From Dysidea avara (Eukaryota > Porifera > Demospongiae > Dictyoceratida > Dysideidae), in the NCBI RefSeq assembly GCF_963678975.1, contig NC_089273.1, positions 34,651,630 through 34,715,629 of the forward strand: a stretch of DNA of 64,000 nucleotides, read 5' to 3'. Shown here in pieces: positions 1 through 13,022 of this stretch (the first letter of the stretch is position 1; each line of letters starts with the position of its first letter). A program made the translations under genes and the position numbers. The notes below the pieces were generated by a model. The model was given only the letters and a program-made list of their open reading frames with translations, ran no database searches and was not told where the DNA came from.

Positions 1-230
1 CCACTCTGATCATGCTAACAAAAAAAAAACAGTTTGGTGCAACAGAAAGCCACCAGCTTTAATTTGTGTTGTAGAACAAAGTTCTTTGAACATCAAAAAG
101 TTGTGTGCAAAATTCTTGGCAGCCATTTTGCTAGCAAGTCGACCACTGACATATAGAGGTAAAAGTGGAATGTATATTGTATTATACAGTATGATAGTAG
201 TGTATAGTAGGAACCACAAAGGAGTAGGCA

Positions 231-1990
231 TGGCCCACGAAATAGCATCACCCAAAAACCAGCGTCAATTTTCCCTGACGACAATGAGACAGTATTGGTT
301 AGGTATAACTAAGCCCAAACAAGCTTTCAGATTGACCCAAAACACTTTCAACAAGTTCCTACGGAATTTAAAAAATATTTAACGGGATTTTCTACTGACT
401 GACTGACTGACAAAGTAATTTACTGATGCCTTCAGACAAGCGTAACTCAATAACGGCTAAGGCTACGGACTTGATTTTTTCACTATTTGACATCACTTCT
501 GACCGAGAGATACCTTTTGGCATTTGTGCTCTGCGATATACCGGTAGTACCGTTTATCATGATATGTGACCTGATCTTGGAAAACCTACCTTTTTGGCAC
601 ATGGGTCAATTTTCTGTTTTATACCTTAAATATGGTACTAGGTGCTCATCTATCTTGTGTTAAAATTTCAGCTTAATATCTTTAAGCATTCCTGAGATAT
701 GGCCGATTTTCTGTCCTGTACATTACAAACTAACTTTTATGGTAATGTATTGAGTTCTGTGGGTGATTAAGGGTGACAAATGGTGACAAATCACTTTGTT
801 TACTAATATTTCCATTCTTACCATCTAAAATACTTTAAAAGACATTTCTGATAGTTTAATGAAGTATTCTTGGTACTTTTCTGCAATTAAATGCCATGTA
901 TCATTGTCTAAGATTAAGTTTTAGCCATTCCAGCACCTGAACAAATCACCCAATTTGTAAGTTACTTGTTGTCCCACGCATGTGAAATTACTACATGGTC
1001 TGATATGATCATCCATATCTCCTAGGAAAAAGAAGCTATGGGTGTGAAACTTCACAGCAAAAAGGTTTAATAGTTGCCTTATCAAAATGTGCAAAAAAAT
1101 TAATTTAAAAAATATTGTTGAAATTTTGATTTGAGTTTTCCCAAAAAGTTAGCTTGTGCCAAAAGGTAGGTTTTCCAAGATCCGGTCACATATTATCATA
1201 ACCGATTATCTTATCATGACAGCCTTTGATAAACAATATATCAAAATACTGGTATATCAATAATACCAGTATAGGATTGCTTTTAACCCAGCTAGCCTTT
1301 GGTGTTTAATTACCCAATTTGTTGATGGTTTAGCAGACATGCACTAAATAAAAACTTGAGGCTGTCACATTACAACACATGCCTACTTGTACTGAACTAG
1401 TTTTTTGGATGCGTACTGCTTCATACTAGGCCCAAGGAATAATGCAGTAGTTACAATAGCAAGCTAACTATATATCGATATACTGTGATATCTTCCTGTT
1501 ATTAATACCATGTATTCAAATTTCAATACCGCCTAGCACTTTTTTGCATACCGCAGTATATACAATCAGTGTTGGGACATACATACAATGCATTCTTCAC
1601 CAACTTACCAGTGTCCTCCTTTGTATCCCATTCATCTTTGCTGACAACGAAAAGTGTTGATTTGGTGGTAGCACATGATGGCTTCCTTTGTAATGGAAAT
1701 TGTCCATATTTTTCATAGTGGCTATTTTGATTTCAGAGGTGCTTTTTGAATAGTTTTTGATTCATACTGCTGTGTAACGGATTGAATATAGCTGACAATG
1801 AAGCGTAATGGATAGTTCATTTTTCAGACGATAATTGATATTACTGGGGTGCGCGGCACCAACCTTTTCTTTCGGTTTGCGTGGGTGGCAGAGATGCTTT
1901 TCAAACATTTCTTGATTTGTACTGCTGTGTAACGGGTTGAACATAGCTGACAACGAAGTGTAATGGATACTTCACTTTTCAGACAATATA
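231..1990 (-). repeat. Dispersed repeat family R1, minus-oriented copy
   Basis: On the minus strand this stretch shares long word order with 13023-14430, 27240-27760 and 61430-62100. Shared phrases include ATCAATTTAGTC/CAGTCCA-type text, 'GACACAAAG(A/G)AGGA', 'ATTGAGTTACGCTTGTCTGAAGG' cut into shorter pieces, and a CAGTCAGTCAGTAGAAAAT tract. A 626-bp MITE (565-1190) interrupts it. Short frames within the family (for example the one at 13023-13286) look alike only because the DNA is alike. No domain was recognised. It may be a non-autonomous element or an old duplicated module. Confidence 0.6.
565..1190. mobile_element. 626-bp TIR element (MITE), TA target, absent from copy 2
   Basis: It begins TGTGACCTGATCTTGGAAAA and ends with the near-perfect inverse, about 35 bp of TIR in all. 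A TA dinucleotide flanks it on both sides (563-564, 1191-1192). The duplicated block at about 45833-45845 has the same flanks joined with one TA and no element, so the empty site is visible in this window. There is no open frame of note. A TA duplication with these ends suggests a Tc1/mariner-like mover, which is inference. Confidence 0.92.
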
Positions 1991-2072
1991 GCTAGGTTGT
2001 GTGGTGCCATTTCATATGCAGCATACATGGGTTCACCAATCATAGTAATATTATTTACAAAAAAGTTAACAA

Positions 2073-2345
2073 ACAAGTACCAAAAAAATTGGAATTTTCA
2101 ACTAGAGAGGGACCATAGCACATCAATAGAAAATACTGAAACAAGCTGGAGTAGTGCATGATATTAAATCACAGTAAAACAATAAGAAGTGTTATATCCC
2201 TACTGTGCATTTCTTGAGCACAGTAGGGATATTACACTTCTTATTGTTTTACTGTGATTTAATATCATGCACTACTCCAGCTTGTTTCATTACTTTTATC
2301 GATGTGCTATGGTCTTAAAAATTCCAATTTTTTTTGTGTACTTGT
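2073..2345. repeat. Long fold-back (hairpin) element
   Basis: The two arms, about 130 bases each, are inverted copies around a loop of roughly a dozen bases near 2215-2228. The inner 75 or so bases of each arm pair almost perfectly, for example CACAGTAGGGATAT against its inverse, and the pairing extends outwards to ACAAGTAC...GTACTTGT. It is a fold-back MITE by structure. A transcript would form a long double-stranded stem. The counterpart in copy 2 is 46721-46995. Confidence 0.85.
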
Positions 2346-5300
2346 TATTTTAAAGAGTTATAAGTTTGATAACCAAAACCCACAATTATAAAGTGAAGTC
2401 TGTAATCTTGACCAACAATATGAGTATATAACTTCCATCTGATTTATGTCATTGAATTTTTGGAAAAACTTTTGCTGAAAACAGAAAGTCTTTGATAGCT
2501 CTTACAAACTTGATTCTCTCATCAACGTTGGCTCACTAAAATATGGACAAAATGACAGAAAATTACTAAGTACATGATATTGATATTTTGAATGCTGAAA
2601 ATCAACTCAGAATTAAAATGATTGATGTAGGTGAGAAATTGCATCTAGATCTGCAAAAACCTGTCTAGTATGTAGCCTTTCTAGAAAATCAGACGTCACC
2701 AAAGCTGACCTGTGTTTTAAACGCAGAGGAAATGAAACCACCTTCTTACCTGTGAAGAAGTATAGTATTAGCTTTATTTCCCTGTGCATGTGCAATGGGT
2801 AAGTAATTGAGTTGTGTCTGTTGTCATCCGCACAGAAATAACTATGTTGCTTAAAAAATTCAATACTAATATTAACACACTCATACACTGTTTAAAAATT
2901 TTTCCCAAAAAAATTATTTTGCATCTTAGAGTAGTAGTCTTGAAATCCTCAGCGTCTCTTTAAAACGGTGTAGTTTTATGCTTTGTTCTACTGTAAACAC
3001 TAAACTTTGATGACGTTAAATATCTGTAAATCAAAATCATGTATTTATGAATTAGAAAACCGTCACACACTTTAATGGATCTGAGAAGAGGCCCAAAACT
3101 TTTGTGAGCAGCATGACACTGAATTTGAAACAGTATAGAAAACTTATAAAAAGATAAGTACATGCACAACAGCCTGTTGTTAATCTTCTGCTCGTTGCCA
3201 GCTGTTCCGTCATTATTCTAATAACATGTTAAATAAATTCCTAATCATCTATTGTTCTAATAATTTTGTACATACAAGCTAGCCACAGGTTTACGTAAAT
3301 TTTTGCATGAATAAATCAAGGCATGGTACGTAATTATATTGGTATAGCTATTAGTTGATCTGCCAGTTATTTTGTACTGCATCCGTGTCACCTGACCTTC
3401 AATAATCAGCATAGCTATGCACTTCTGTGAAAATAAATGTAGCAATAATTAAATGTGTGCATTATGAATTTCTTTCTTTATTCAGTTACTTATGGATTCT
3501 TTTTTTTGTTGTGAATTCCAATGTCCCTGCTGTATTTATACACTTATTAAAACACTGAATCAGGGATTAATGTCCACTAGTATACAGTATCTCTACAGGT
3601 GTATGTAGGTCTTATCACCCATGTCAGCAGATTCAATCTTTCACCCAGAACACAAAGCTACATACATGAATAAACTATTTAATCTCGCAATCAAAATCAG
3701 CTAGACTTTAGTGGTCTGATTTTGCTGGATGCTTTCAGTGGCGATTCGTACGTGCGGTGTGGGGCCCCAATGGAGTTCTGGTCAGCCTGGGAATGGCTGT
3801 ATGTGGCTGTATAGCTTCGTGGTGTTCAATAAATACATTTGCTTTGACTTTCTTTTTATTTTAGTCAGCTTTGAGACCTGAATGGCCCATAACTTGGCCT
3901 GATTCATCCCAAAATTTTCCTCTACAATTTTTAAACAGCATCTTTCCTACCTTCTAGGCCCCCACCCCCACACCTTTTGGAGCTTTCCTGATGCAGCCGA
4001 CTTCGGTAAAAAAAAACTATCTAAAATGGTAGGGAAACTTAGCTGTTGACTACAGTACTTCTTCAGTGGATAATCTAGAAGGTAATAAATTGTTGTAAAA
4101 TGTGTAAAAATTTGGTACGTGTAGCTACCACCATTAGCAATCTACAACACTGAATATTTAGAACTGGCATTTCTCAATGCTTTCAGATGGACAATAAGAC
4201 CGGTTTTCCCAGATGGTCACATATAAATTTCCTAACTCTTGTTACTCAAATCAGAGCCGATATTGACATTTTGATATTGATCTATTCTGATACTGAATAA
4301 TAACCACTCACACCAATTGTCATCGTCATAACTATCACTATAAAATACTATGTCAGCAAAATGTGGGGTATAACAGGCTGGAAATAGTGTTGAGTATTAT
4401 TCTACCATAATTAGTTTAAGAATTATGTTTTTAAACATTGAGCAACTGCTACTTACTACGTTTGCATGAGATAATCTAATCATGTAGTACAAAGAGTGTC
4501 ATGTAACAACAAAACATTTGTAGCACTTGTCAAGATAAAGTGGTGAATATTTACAAGTGCTACACTTTTGCCATCAATATTAAGTAACGGATTACCACTC
4601 AACTTGAAGTACTGTAGGAATACCCTGTTGAGACTGAAGGTGTGCAACATCTCTGTGTTTGTATGACTAAATGTTTGTAGTACTGTTTGCTGTACATGTT
4701 CATCAATAATATTGCATTGTTCATGCTGCGTTGTATTATTGGGGTCAGTAATATTAGAAATTGGTGATGTCATTGTTGTTAAATTAAGTAGTACATAGAA
4801 TGTCACATCGGAACAACCAGTCATGCAAGAGCTACTCCCTATCACGATAATCGATAGATCCCAACCATTGCTTAGCTATCAGCCTCACTTCTCCATGACA
4901 AGAGCTTGACAATTAATGAGGCATATTCAAATCCAAATTTGCCTTCAAAATGATCCCAAGCACTCCCACCAAGATAAAGACTTCCTTTTGTCTGCAATAC
5001 CCACTACACTTTCAGTAATTCCTAGTATTAGTTACTTCCACTGCTATCATGTATACGTACGTACTTAAACACATATACTATATTATTTTTTTAAAGGTAC
5101 GTACTGTCTTAGAGTTTCATGGTTCAGTCAATCACTGCAGTTTACAAATCTCTGGTGATATAGTTTAAACATACAAAAATTACAGTTTAATAATTTTTAC
5201 ATATGCACAGTTTTACTTACTCACATTATGTTGTAGACAGAATTTGAAGTTTAAATTGGATATGCCACAAGTAAAAGCTACTCACTGTTACCAGGTTTTG

Positions 5301-5439
5301 AATGCATTTTATTTAAATAGGAAGTAATCTATGGCAATCTTCCCCAATTTGTGACCATTAGTCAGAACACTACACAAGTGGAATATGTTTTGTTTAATCA
5401 TATGCTTTCATGTGTACAACTCTTTAGTTGTTGACTGTA

Positions 5440-6260
5440 GCTCATCTTTGTCATTTCCACAGATAGCAGCTACGTGAGATGACAGTTGTTGACAAAAGAA
5501 GGACCTGAAAGAAAAGATATGAAGTAACACACAGCACAAACTACTCTATGTGGTAACTTTCGTATATTTATTAACACGTATAACTTTTTTTTCTTTTAAC
5601 AATAAACATATTGTAAAATAATTAATAGAGGAAAGTGCTAAATTTGATGAAAGTTATATTATAAGTAAATACATGTAATTCACTTATGAAAGTGTTTTTG
5701 TGATATGCTAGACGTTTATACATATAATGTTTTCAGCTATCTTATGGTGGCAAGAAACACATGCATGTAGTATTAAGGGCATTAATCTCCAAGGTTTGGG
5801 AGGTATTAGGTATAAGTAGTTAATGAAGGTTTTTTTTAGATACCACAGTGGTTTTCTAAACTACCAAAATACCAATTTTTAATATCTTTCGTGGTTTAGT
5901 GATGGCTAGGGACCAGTCTATTTTGCTTTTTTTTCCACCTATTTTTCTTTCCAGCAATTCTTTTATTTTTCACCTATTATGCTCCATATTTTGCTCAAGA
6001 ATTATAAATTTTGCTCAGCACTGATCTTTGTTAATCCAATTGCAAAGCTACAGTTTCGCCTTAAAGTGACTGTTCTATTAGAGTATCTCAATCAGCAATT
6101 CTAATATGTAAAGCAAGAAGCTAGCTAATATTGCTTAACATCTGTGACTGTTTTATTAGGGTATCTCGATTGTCACTTGTTGCTCCTGTAACAATTAGCT
6201 ATGCATTGTCGATATTTTAGCGCGTCTGACTGTTCTATTAGAGTATCTCGATCTTTTGTG
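5440..6260 (+). repeat. Internal module M1, related to 11270-12760
   Basis: Word order is shared with 11270-12760: 'CTGTAG(C/T)TCATCTTTGT', 'CACCT(A/G)TTATGCTCCA', 'CAAAGCTACAGTTTC(G/A)CCTT', and repeated GACTGTTCTATTAGAGTATCTC units at about 6066-6093, 6146-6171 and 6228-6252. The two modules are far more diverged from each other than the two 14-kb blocks are, so this is an older duplication inside the unit. No gene was seen. A 249-base open frame starting at 6269 has no recognisable feature. Confidence 0.6.
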
Positions 6261-8379
6261 CAATTTTTATGTCCACTTCACAAAAATTGCACCTAATATG
6301 CCAGCATTTTGCTCATTGCAATTTACCCATCGATTATGTCAAAAATTTTGTGGGCAAAATCAACGGATCTTTAGTGATGGCCATACATCTAGCGAAGCCA
6401 TATGCAGACAAGTATGTGTGTGAAGTACTCACCTGCTTTATAATAATTTGTTTATTATTGGGTTACTTCCATTCTTACTTTGTAGTACAATTGTCATTTT
6501 ATTATTATGCTGCTTAGAAAACTTTTGGTAATAACTGGGATGTTGATGTACATGTGAATGATAACACACTCATCTCTTAGTGAGTTTTAGGTATTTAGGT
6601 ATTTTACTCAATACCATATCATTCTAAATGTAATCCCATTACAACATTCATGTGATCATAGATTCCACATGCACATAGGTGAACAGTTATCAAAATCTGG
6701 CCTGACCAGAAGAGGTTGGATATGTTCACGTGAGCCATACCTTTAATTGCATTCTTTGATTTGGTAATTCATGTGATGCTCAATTGTTGCAATGCAAAAC
6801 TGAAAAACAGTCAGGATTATTAGATATTTGATCGTCCTTCACGTAAGCTTCAAGCTAGGCAGTATAATTTGCTTTGTAATTGACACTTGAATTCTGGGTG
6901 GAACTAATAAGTTGCGGTTTGGTGTACACTACTTCACCAGTCTCTACATACGTATTCTATTAATAAAACAATGATGATTCATTGAGTTATATATACTGAG
7001 ATCAATGTACTAACCTACTCTGCAACAGTTGAATTTTGTGCAATTTGTTTCAATGGTAATTAAAGTGCGTCCAACCTCCTCTGTAGTCTGACAGTGTCAA
7101 ATTCAAACCCAAATACAATAGATTAGCTAGGAGAGAATAAAACAGATAATTATTCAGTGATTGTCAAGATCATGGCATGTTTCAAATTTTTGAAAAATTC
7201 ATAACTGCATGTTTGACCTTAAATTTTGGTCATTGCTATGGTATACTAGGGGTGTGTGATATTGAAATTTTATTAACGTACCTCATTATCACGATACTTG
7301 ACTACACACGCAAATACTAATATTAGATAATGTTCATATCTCTATAAATTATCACTGTGTCATTCATTATTCCATTGTGCATGCTTTATCAAGACACACG
7401 GTAGTGTGTCGTGTGGCCAAAGAAGCCGGTGCACAACACCGTGAGTATATTAACAGGAAGAAAGAAAACACGATTTTCGCACCCCCTTAGCTGTGCTAGC
7501 TGCCTTAACAAAACAAAACGATTTTTGTCGTGGACATGCCCATGCACTAACTTCAATATTTTACACACCAACTTTGAGCAAAATTGCTTCAAGCGTTCCT
7601 GAGATATATGCAACTTAAAAAATTAGCTTAGTTTCTTTGTTTTATTTTCTTTCTTTTTTCTTTGTCTTTTCGTAAATTTACAAAAACTGCCATAAAACGC
7701 GAACTCCATATCTGATTACAGATGCAACAATATTTTATATCGGTATATTGCGTATCGTATCATTTTACAACAATATTGCTGTATCCATACAAACCCAAAC
7801 CGTATTGATATATCGCGTATTGTGATATATCGACATATTGTGGCTTATTGATATGGCTGACAATCAAATTAGGTCAAGTGTTGAAGCTCAAACCTTTTGT
7901 GGTTTGAAAGAAATCGAGCTAAAACCACGAAGATATAACGAAAAAACCAATAGTGTGTAACAATCACGCAATTGAGATTAGCTAATAAAAAAACAAAATT
8001 GCTATTGTTTCGGCAGCAGGAAATATGTTGCCAGGGCTATTGTTCCAGCAGTCCACTAGATTTCTCACTATCAAGCACATTAGTTGTATGCTATGCCCAA
8101 GTGTTCAACTTTAGGGCATGCGTCTAGTAGGTTGCCTCAAGTATTCGATTTTAGGGAACACATCTAGTAGGTTGTCCCAAGCATTCAACTTTAGGGAATG
8201 AATCTAGTAGGTTGCCTCGAGTATTCAACTGTAGAGGATGCGAAAAGTAGTTTTAGTGTTAGAGTAGGGTCGGGTTCAGCTTTTGTTTCTTCTTCACCTT
8301 CAATATATATTAGCTATATAGAAATTACTCCACTCAGAGATATGTAAGATAGAAACTAAGGGAAATGGGTAGCTGGAAA

Positions 8380-8462
8380 CTACGTAGTACAATGGTTAGG
8401 ACTCTGGGTACAAGCACTGGAGGTCCTGGGTTCAATTATCACTCGAGGTATTTTGTATTTTT
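8380..8462 (+). other. tRNA-like pol III box pair, possible SINE relic
   Basis: TAGTACAATGGTTAGGACT resembles a tRNA A box. About 50 bases on, GGTCCTGGGTTCAATT resembles a B box with the TPsiC loop, followed by a run of nine T's (8458-8466) like a pol III terminator. The arms do not fold into a sound cloverleaf: the T stem does not pair and the acceptor is poor. It is therefore not a functional tRNA gene. A tRNA-derived SINE head or a tRNA pseudogene is likely. The identical copy is at 53038-53120. Confidence 0.4.
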
Positions 8463-8748
8463 TTTTGAGGACCTTTTTGTCTAAGTTTCCGTTTGAGGAC
8501 CTGTTTTATTTTTATTCACATCACTGCCAGAACAATAGCAACAGCTACTTGCCACGCCTATCAGAAAAACTGCTTGGAGTAATCCTTTGAAAATTGCTGT
8601 ACAGATGGAGTAATCATCTTAGAAAGGTTCTTCAGTGGTGTAGAAGAATCAGACTTAAAGCCACGGAGTTATAACAAGAAATTCAACTTGGTGTAGCAAG
8701 TGCAACATCAAGATACTCTAATAGATCACTCATCCTAATAGAGCAGTC

Positions 8749-9508
8749 ACCCTGAAGAGAATTCAAGAGATCAGCTAAACAAAAAAAACCATAAAGAGAT
8801 CAGCTACAAACAAATCACCCTGTAGAGCATTCAGCTATAAACAAATCACCCTGTAGAGAGATCAGCTAGAAGAAGTTACCTTGTAGATACGGTACAGTCC
8901 AAGCGCAACGTTGTACTCGCTCGTACACACAACTTTGCTCGATATTAAAAAAATAGCTAATTAAGGGGCGTGGCAACTGTTTTGCTCACGATTTTCATGA
9001 ACAAAACAGCTGCCACATAGTCTCGCAAGCGAAACATTTGCCACGCCCCTCAATTAGTGATTTTTAAAATCTCGAGCAAATTTGCATGTGCGAGCGAGTG
9101 TGACGTTGCACTTGGGAGGTATGTACCATAGTTCAGCTACAAAAAAACCCATCATGTAGAGAGTTCAGCTGCAAACAAATCACCCTGTAGAGAATTCAGC
9201 CACGAAAAGATCACCTTGTAGAGAGTTCAGCTAGAAGAAGTTACCTTGTAGAGAATTCAGCTACAAAGAAACCACCTTGTAGAGAGTTCAGCTACAAACA
9301 AAATCACCCCGTAGAGAGTTCAGTCACAAACAAATCACCCTGTAGAGAGTTCAGGTACAAACAGATAACCCTGCAGAGAGTTCAGCTAGAAACAAGTCAC
9401 CCTGTAGAGAGAATCCTGTACAGAGTTCATCTACAAGCAAATCACCCTGTAGAGACTTCAATTACATTTCAAGTCACCCAGTAGACAGATCAGCTGTAAA
9501 CAAGTTAT
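8749..9508 (+). repeat. 31-bp minisatellite array, interrupted
   Basis: The unit is approximately CACCCTGTAGAGAGTTCAGC followed by TACAAACAAAT. It recurs about a dozen and a half times with point changes (for example TAGAAGAAGTTACC and GCCACGAAAAGATCACC variants). The array is cut by a 243-bp MITE at 8888-9130. Units on the two sides are of the same type. The copy-2 counterpart is 53407-54165. The spacers are not unique, so this is not a CRISPR array. Confidence 0.9.
8888..9130. mobile_element. Fold-back MITE nested in the minisatellite
   Basis: The arms run TACGGTACAGTCCAAGCGCA... and, inverted, TATGGTACATACCTCCCAAG.... Each arm includes GCAACGT, an ACTCGCTCG(T/C)ACA stretch and AGGGGCGTGGCAA. 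The arms are about 100 bases each with a small loop near 8990-9000. Minisatellite units continue on both sides, so it inserted into an existing array. The copy-2 counterpart is about 53546-53788. Confidence 0.85.
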
Positions 9509-11269
9509 CCGTAGGGAATAATTTACACGTAATAAATACATGTATTACATAAATAATTTGTACATTTATGGATAAAATCAGAACTAGTTAAAGTATTTAA
9601 AATCTGTTTCATCTTTTTCTTCTTCAATAACGATAACTCAGGTGAATTTTGTGCCACTTACAGTCTCTTTGAGGGCCGCACTCTTTTATTTTTTACAGCA
9701 TGGCTGTTATGGATTAGATAGGTATATCTGGAAGCTATAGTATCATGACAATAAATGTATTCGTTAGAATTAAACTGGAATTGTAAAATGTTCTCATTTC
9801 ACGTTGGCCACATGTAGTTTCCAGAAGTTTACCATTATCACAATAATGCAATAATGAAAATTTCGCAGCAAAAACAATGGCTTTTCACAATAATCAATTA
9901 TTCACAATAATTGCACAGCACTATGGTATACATGTTCTACATATTATTGTATGTGGCTGTAGTATTATGGTGATTGATGTACCCTTGGTCTACATGAAAG
10001 AAAAGTCATTCTTTCTTCAACACAGACAAAAAAAATAGTTTTACTGAAAACTAACTATGTACATTCCCTTTCAAATGTGAAATCCAGTCACATGCATATT
10101 AATAACATACATGACTACCCAAAAATTCTAACTATGTAATACTACCAAATAATCAGCAAGAATCAAACTCTAATATCACTAACATTACCTCATTGTACAT
10201 CTTATATAATGCCACTTGTTACATTACATTGTGGGTTTCAGTTAAAAACTGTGCTATCTTAATAAGGACCGTTGAGAAAAACCCTGACTTATATAATACA
10301 GGAAGTTGGCAGGGTCTTAACATACAATGGAATAAAATTAATGTGGTGATGTCAAAGACATGTTATTTCACAGCCTGGAGACAATTACCAGAAATTTACA
10401 AAGGAAATGTATGTGACTGCTGAACGAAAACTCAACTAGTTTGCATTTTGAGATAAATTACATTGAAATAGAAAAATGCATGCTACAAAACGCTTCAGTG
10501 AACAATTGCAATGAAACAATGCTTGAACAAAAATATAATAAATTTTCTTCATGGACAGTAAAAATATCTTTGTTTTGTTTTGTTTCAATACCATGAAGCA
10601 AGCATGAGCAATGTGTGTTTGTTCACATTGCAGTAAAATGTAACATCATTCCATTTCATAGCTTGAACAGCCTTCTTGCTTTAAAATACGAATGGACACT
10701 GGATATAGGCTAACAACTGTACCTCCCAGTTTATGGTAAACACAATGAGACAAGTCCCTACATAGCCTGTTGACCTCTTGACTTATGATTGATTAAATGA
10801 ACACTGTATTGTATTTCTATATAGGCACTGTACAAATTGATTGTTTTGCTCTTCCTGTTGTTTATTGTTATAACTACTTTGTATTCATCTGAAACTTTAA
10901 CAGCTCATTGGTTTTTATTCTAGACAACAAAGAAGTCACAAAGTTCAAGAAAAATTACACACAAGTTGGGGTTTTTGCTCAGTGGAATATACATACATGA
11001 AACGGCAGCATTCTGGGCTTGTATATTTATTGATGACTATACATATCCTGGTGAGGCTACACTCTAGCCATCCACTTGCTGAATACAAGTTTTGTAGTGG
11101 ACAATAAGTATTAAAATAACAATCGGCTATTGGTCACTTTTCTACCTGGCCAACATTCATTTTTTTACTTTATATTTAAATGGAAAAAAAATGGAAAAGT
11201 TGCTATCTGTTAAACACCACTGACCATTTTTGAGCATTATTTTGACATGGCACATTTGTTCATAACCTA

Positions 11270-12760
11270 GTTGTTGTCTGTAGTTCATCTTTGTTCTTGC
11301 CAAAGGTGGCTACATAAGTAATCAGTTCTTGTCAAGCAGCACCTGAAATAAAAGATACAAAGTAACATACAACAAAACTACTGTTGTGGTAACTTTCATA
11401 TATTTTTGAGCATATTATATTTTTCTTTCAACAGTGAACATACTATGAAACAAAAAAAGAGAGGAAATTGCTGCATTTATGGTTACAGTATAGTCACGGG
11501 TAATCATTCAAATTCTTGAATGCCTATCCTTCTTGAGTAGGCCATAAAACCAGTTTACTTAGTCTAGCAGCATGAAAGGTTTAAAGTGAACACAAAGCCC
11601 TTCATATTTAATGTTTTTATGTCACTGCAGTACAGTGTAGTTTGAGGCAGGTGGAACACTACAAGTTGTTGTAGCAAGACAGGTAAGCCAGCCAGTACAT
11701 CGTTCAGCTCCAGCTGTCATTATCATGTTTTTCCGCCACCAAATGCAGCAAAAGCTGTAGGCTCTATGGGCAGTTCTGGGGTATGGTGATACTGTATATT
11801 AAACTTATTAGGTCCTGTGGTAGAAGTTTTGGCATATCTTCCCAGTGACAGAGATACAAGCCTTCAAAGAGCTTGTTTCATTCGAAGAAACTACTAAAAG
11901 TTTAATAAAACGTCTCCACTAATAGTAAATTAAAATATCGCTTCCACAGGACCTAGATATTTAGTTGCTTAGTTACTTGAGTCGAAAATTATAGGGATTA
12001 AGTAATCTGTTAGTCTGGTATTTGGCAGCATGTTTTGAAAAACATCAGCTCTATCGGCTCTATCGTGGACCACACACCCAAGAATAGTCGTTGTTCTGCA
12101 GTATATACAAACGAGTACAAATAGTTGTATTAAGTCTGCAACACAGTTGGTGAAATTATTTATCCCTTGCTTGGTTTAGAGCAGGTTCTGTTCCACCCAT
12201 GCATTTTAAAATATACTGTAACCTTAACGACAGTTAATTACATACTTTACCAGTGAAAGCTTTTTTTTATATGACATTTCTTGTAATAAAAAAATTTACA
12301 AAGATTTTCATCTAGTTTTAGCATATGCTGTGGTGGCAAAAATACATGTATGCAATACTGAACGTATTGTTCCCACAATGAAATTGATTTTGCATGTCAT
12401 GCACGGGTGACTAGGGAGTCAGGTACAAGTCTTTTTCACCTGTTATGCTCCACACTTTGCTCAACAATTATTTATTTTATTCAGCATTAATTTTCATTAT
12501 TAAGTGACCATTCCTAAGAGCAAAGCTACAGTTTCACCTTGAAATGACTGTCCTATTGCTACTATTAGAGTACCTCAATCTTTACTTGCTCTTAGCATGT
12601 GAACTGCTTAACATACATACATGTATGTGACTGTTCTATTAGGATATCTCATTGCCACTTGCTCTTCCCACAACAATTAGCTAATATTTTATTGGATGTA
12701 TCTGGTTTATTAGAGTACTCAATGTTTTGTGCAGTGTTAGTGAAACAAGAAATAGCTAAA
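11270..12760 (+). repeat. Internal module M1, second diverged copy
   Basis: This aligns by eye with 5440-6260, with extra sequence in the middle (about 11560-12400). It carries the same CTATTAGAGTATCTC-type units at about 12546-12571, 12627-12652 and 12707-12725. No coding support was seen. Confidence 0.55.
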
Positions 12761-12761
12761 A

Positions 12762-12898
12762 AGTAGTGAAACAGGACAGGTTGTGTATACCTGCAGATAT
12801 ACTAATCCATATACTTCAGCCTATAACCATGACTGAATTAGGGATTCAATGTCCATTACTATATCTGCAGGTATAGACAGTCTCTTTTGTTTCACTAT
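12762..12898. repeat. Small fold-back element (CCTGCAGATATA arms)
   Basis: The arms AGTGAAACAGGACAGG...ATACCTGCAGATATAC and, inverted, ATAGTGAAACAAAAGAGACTG...TATACCTGCAGATATA flank a loop of about 50 bases containing GAATTAGGGATTCAATGTCC. Relatives lie at 61143-61362 (longer arms) and, degraded, at about 3515-3600. The copy-2 counterpart is about 58120-58262. Confidence 0.75.
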
Positions 12899-13022
12899 AT
12901 TCTTCAACTTTCCATTGTTTTTCTTTTGATAACATACTTCTCTATGATAGAACTTGCGCATACGTGCCACACCAAAACAATGACACCAGGCATGCCATAA
13001 AATTAATTTTACATCTGAAAGT

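Noticed and set aside
4480..4845. 121-codon minus-strand open frame
   Set aside because: There is no recognisable domain, and a single base change shortens it in copy 2 (49248-49508). The sequence lies in a repeat block without splice or codon support.
6269..6517. 82-codon open frame, present in both copies
   Set aside because: Its conservation follows from the recent duplication. The hydrophobic tail comes from AT-rich sequence and no family was recognised.
7240..7870. TIR element starting GGGGTGTGTGATATTG
   Set aside because: AT-rich GATATATCG words occur near both sides but do not form a definable inverted pair.
8380..8462. Functional tRNA gene
   Set aside because: A- and B-box-like words are present, but the T stem and acceptor stem do not pair and no sound anticodon arm forms.
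8749..9508. CRISPR-like array
   Set aside because: The units are contiguous 31-bp repeats that vary at many positions and lack unique spacers, and the genome is eukaryotic.
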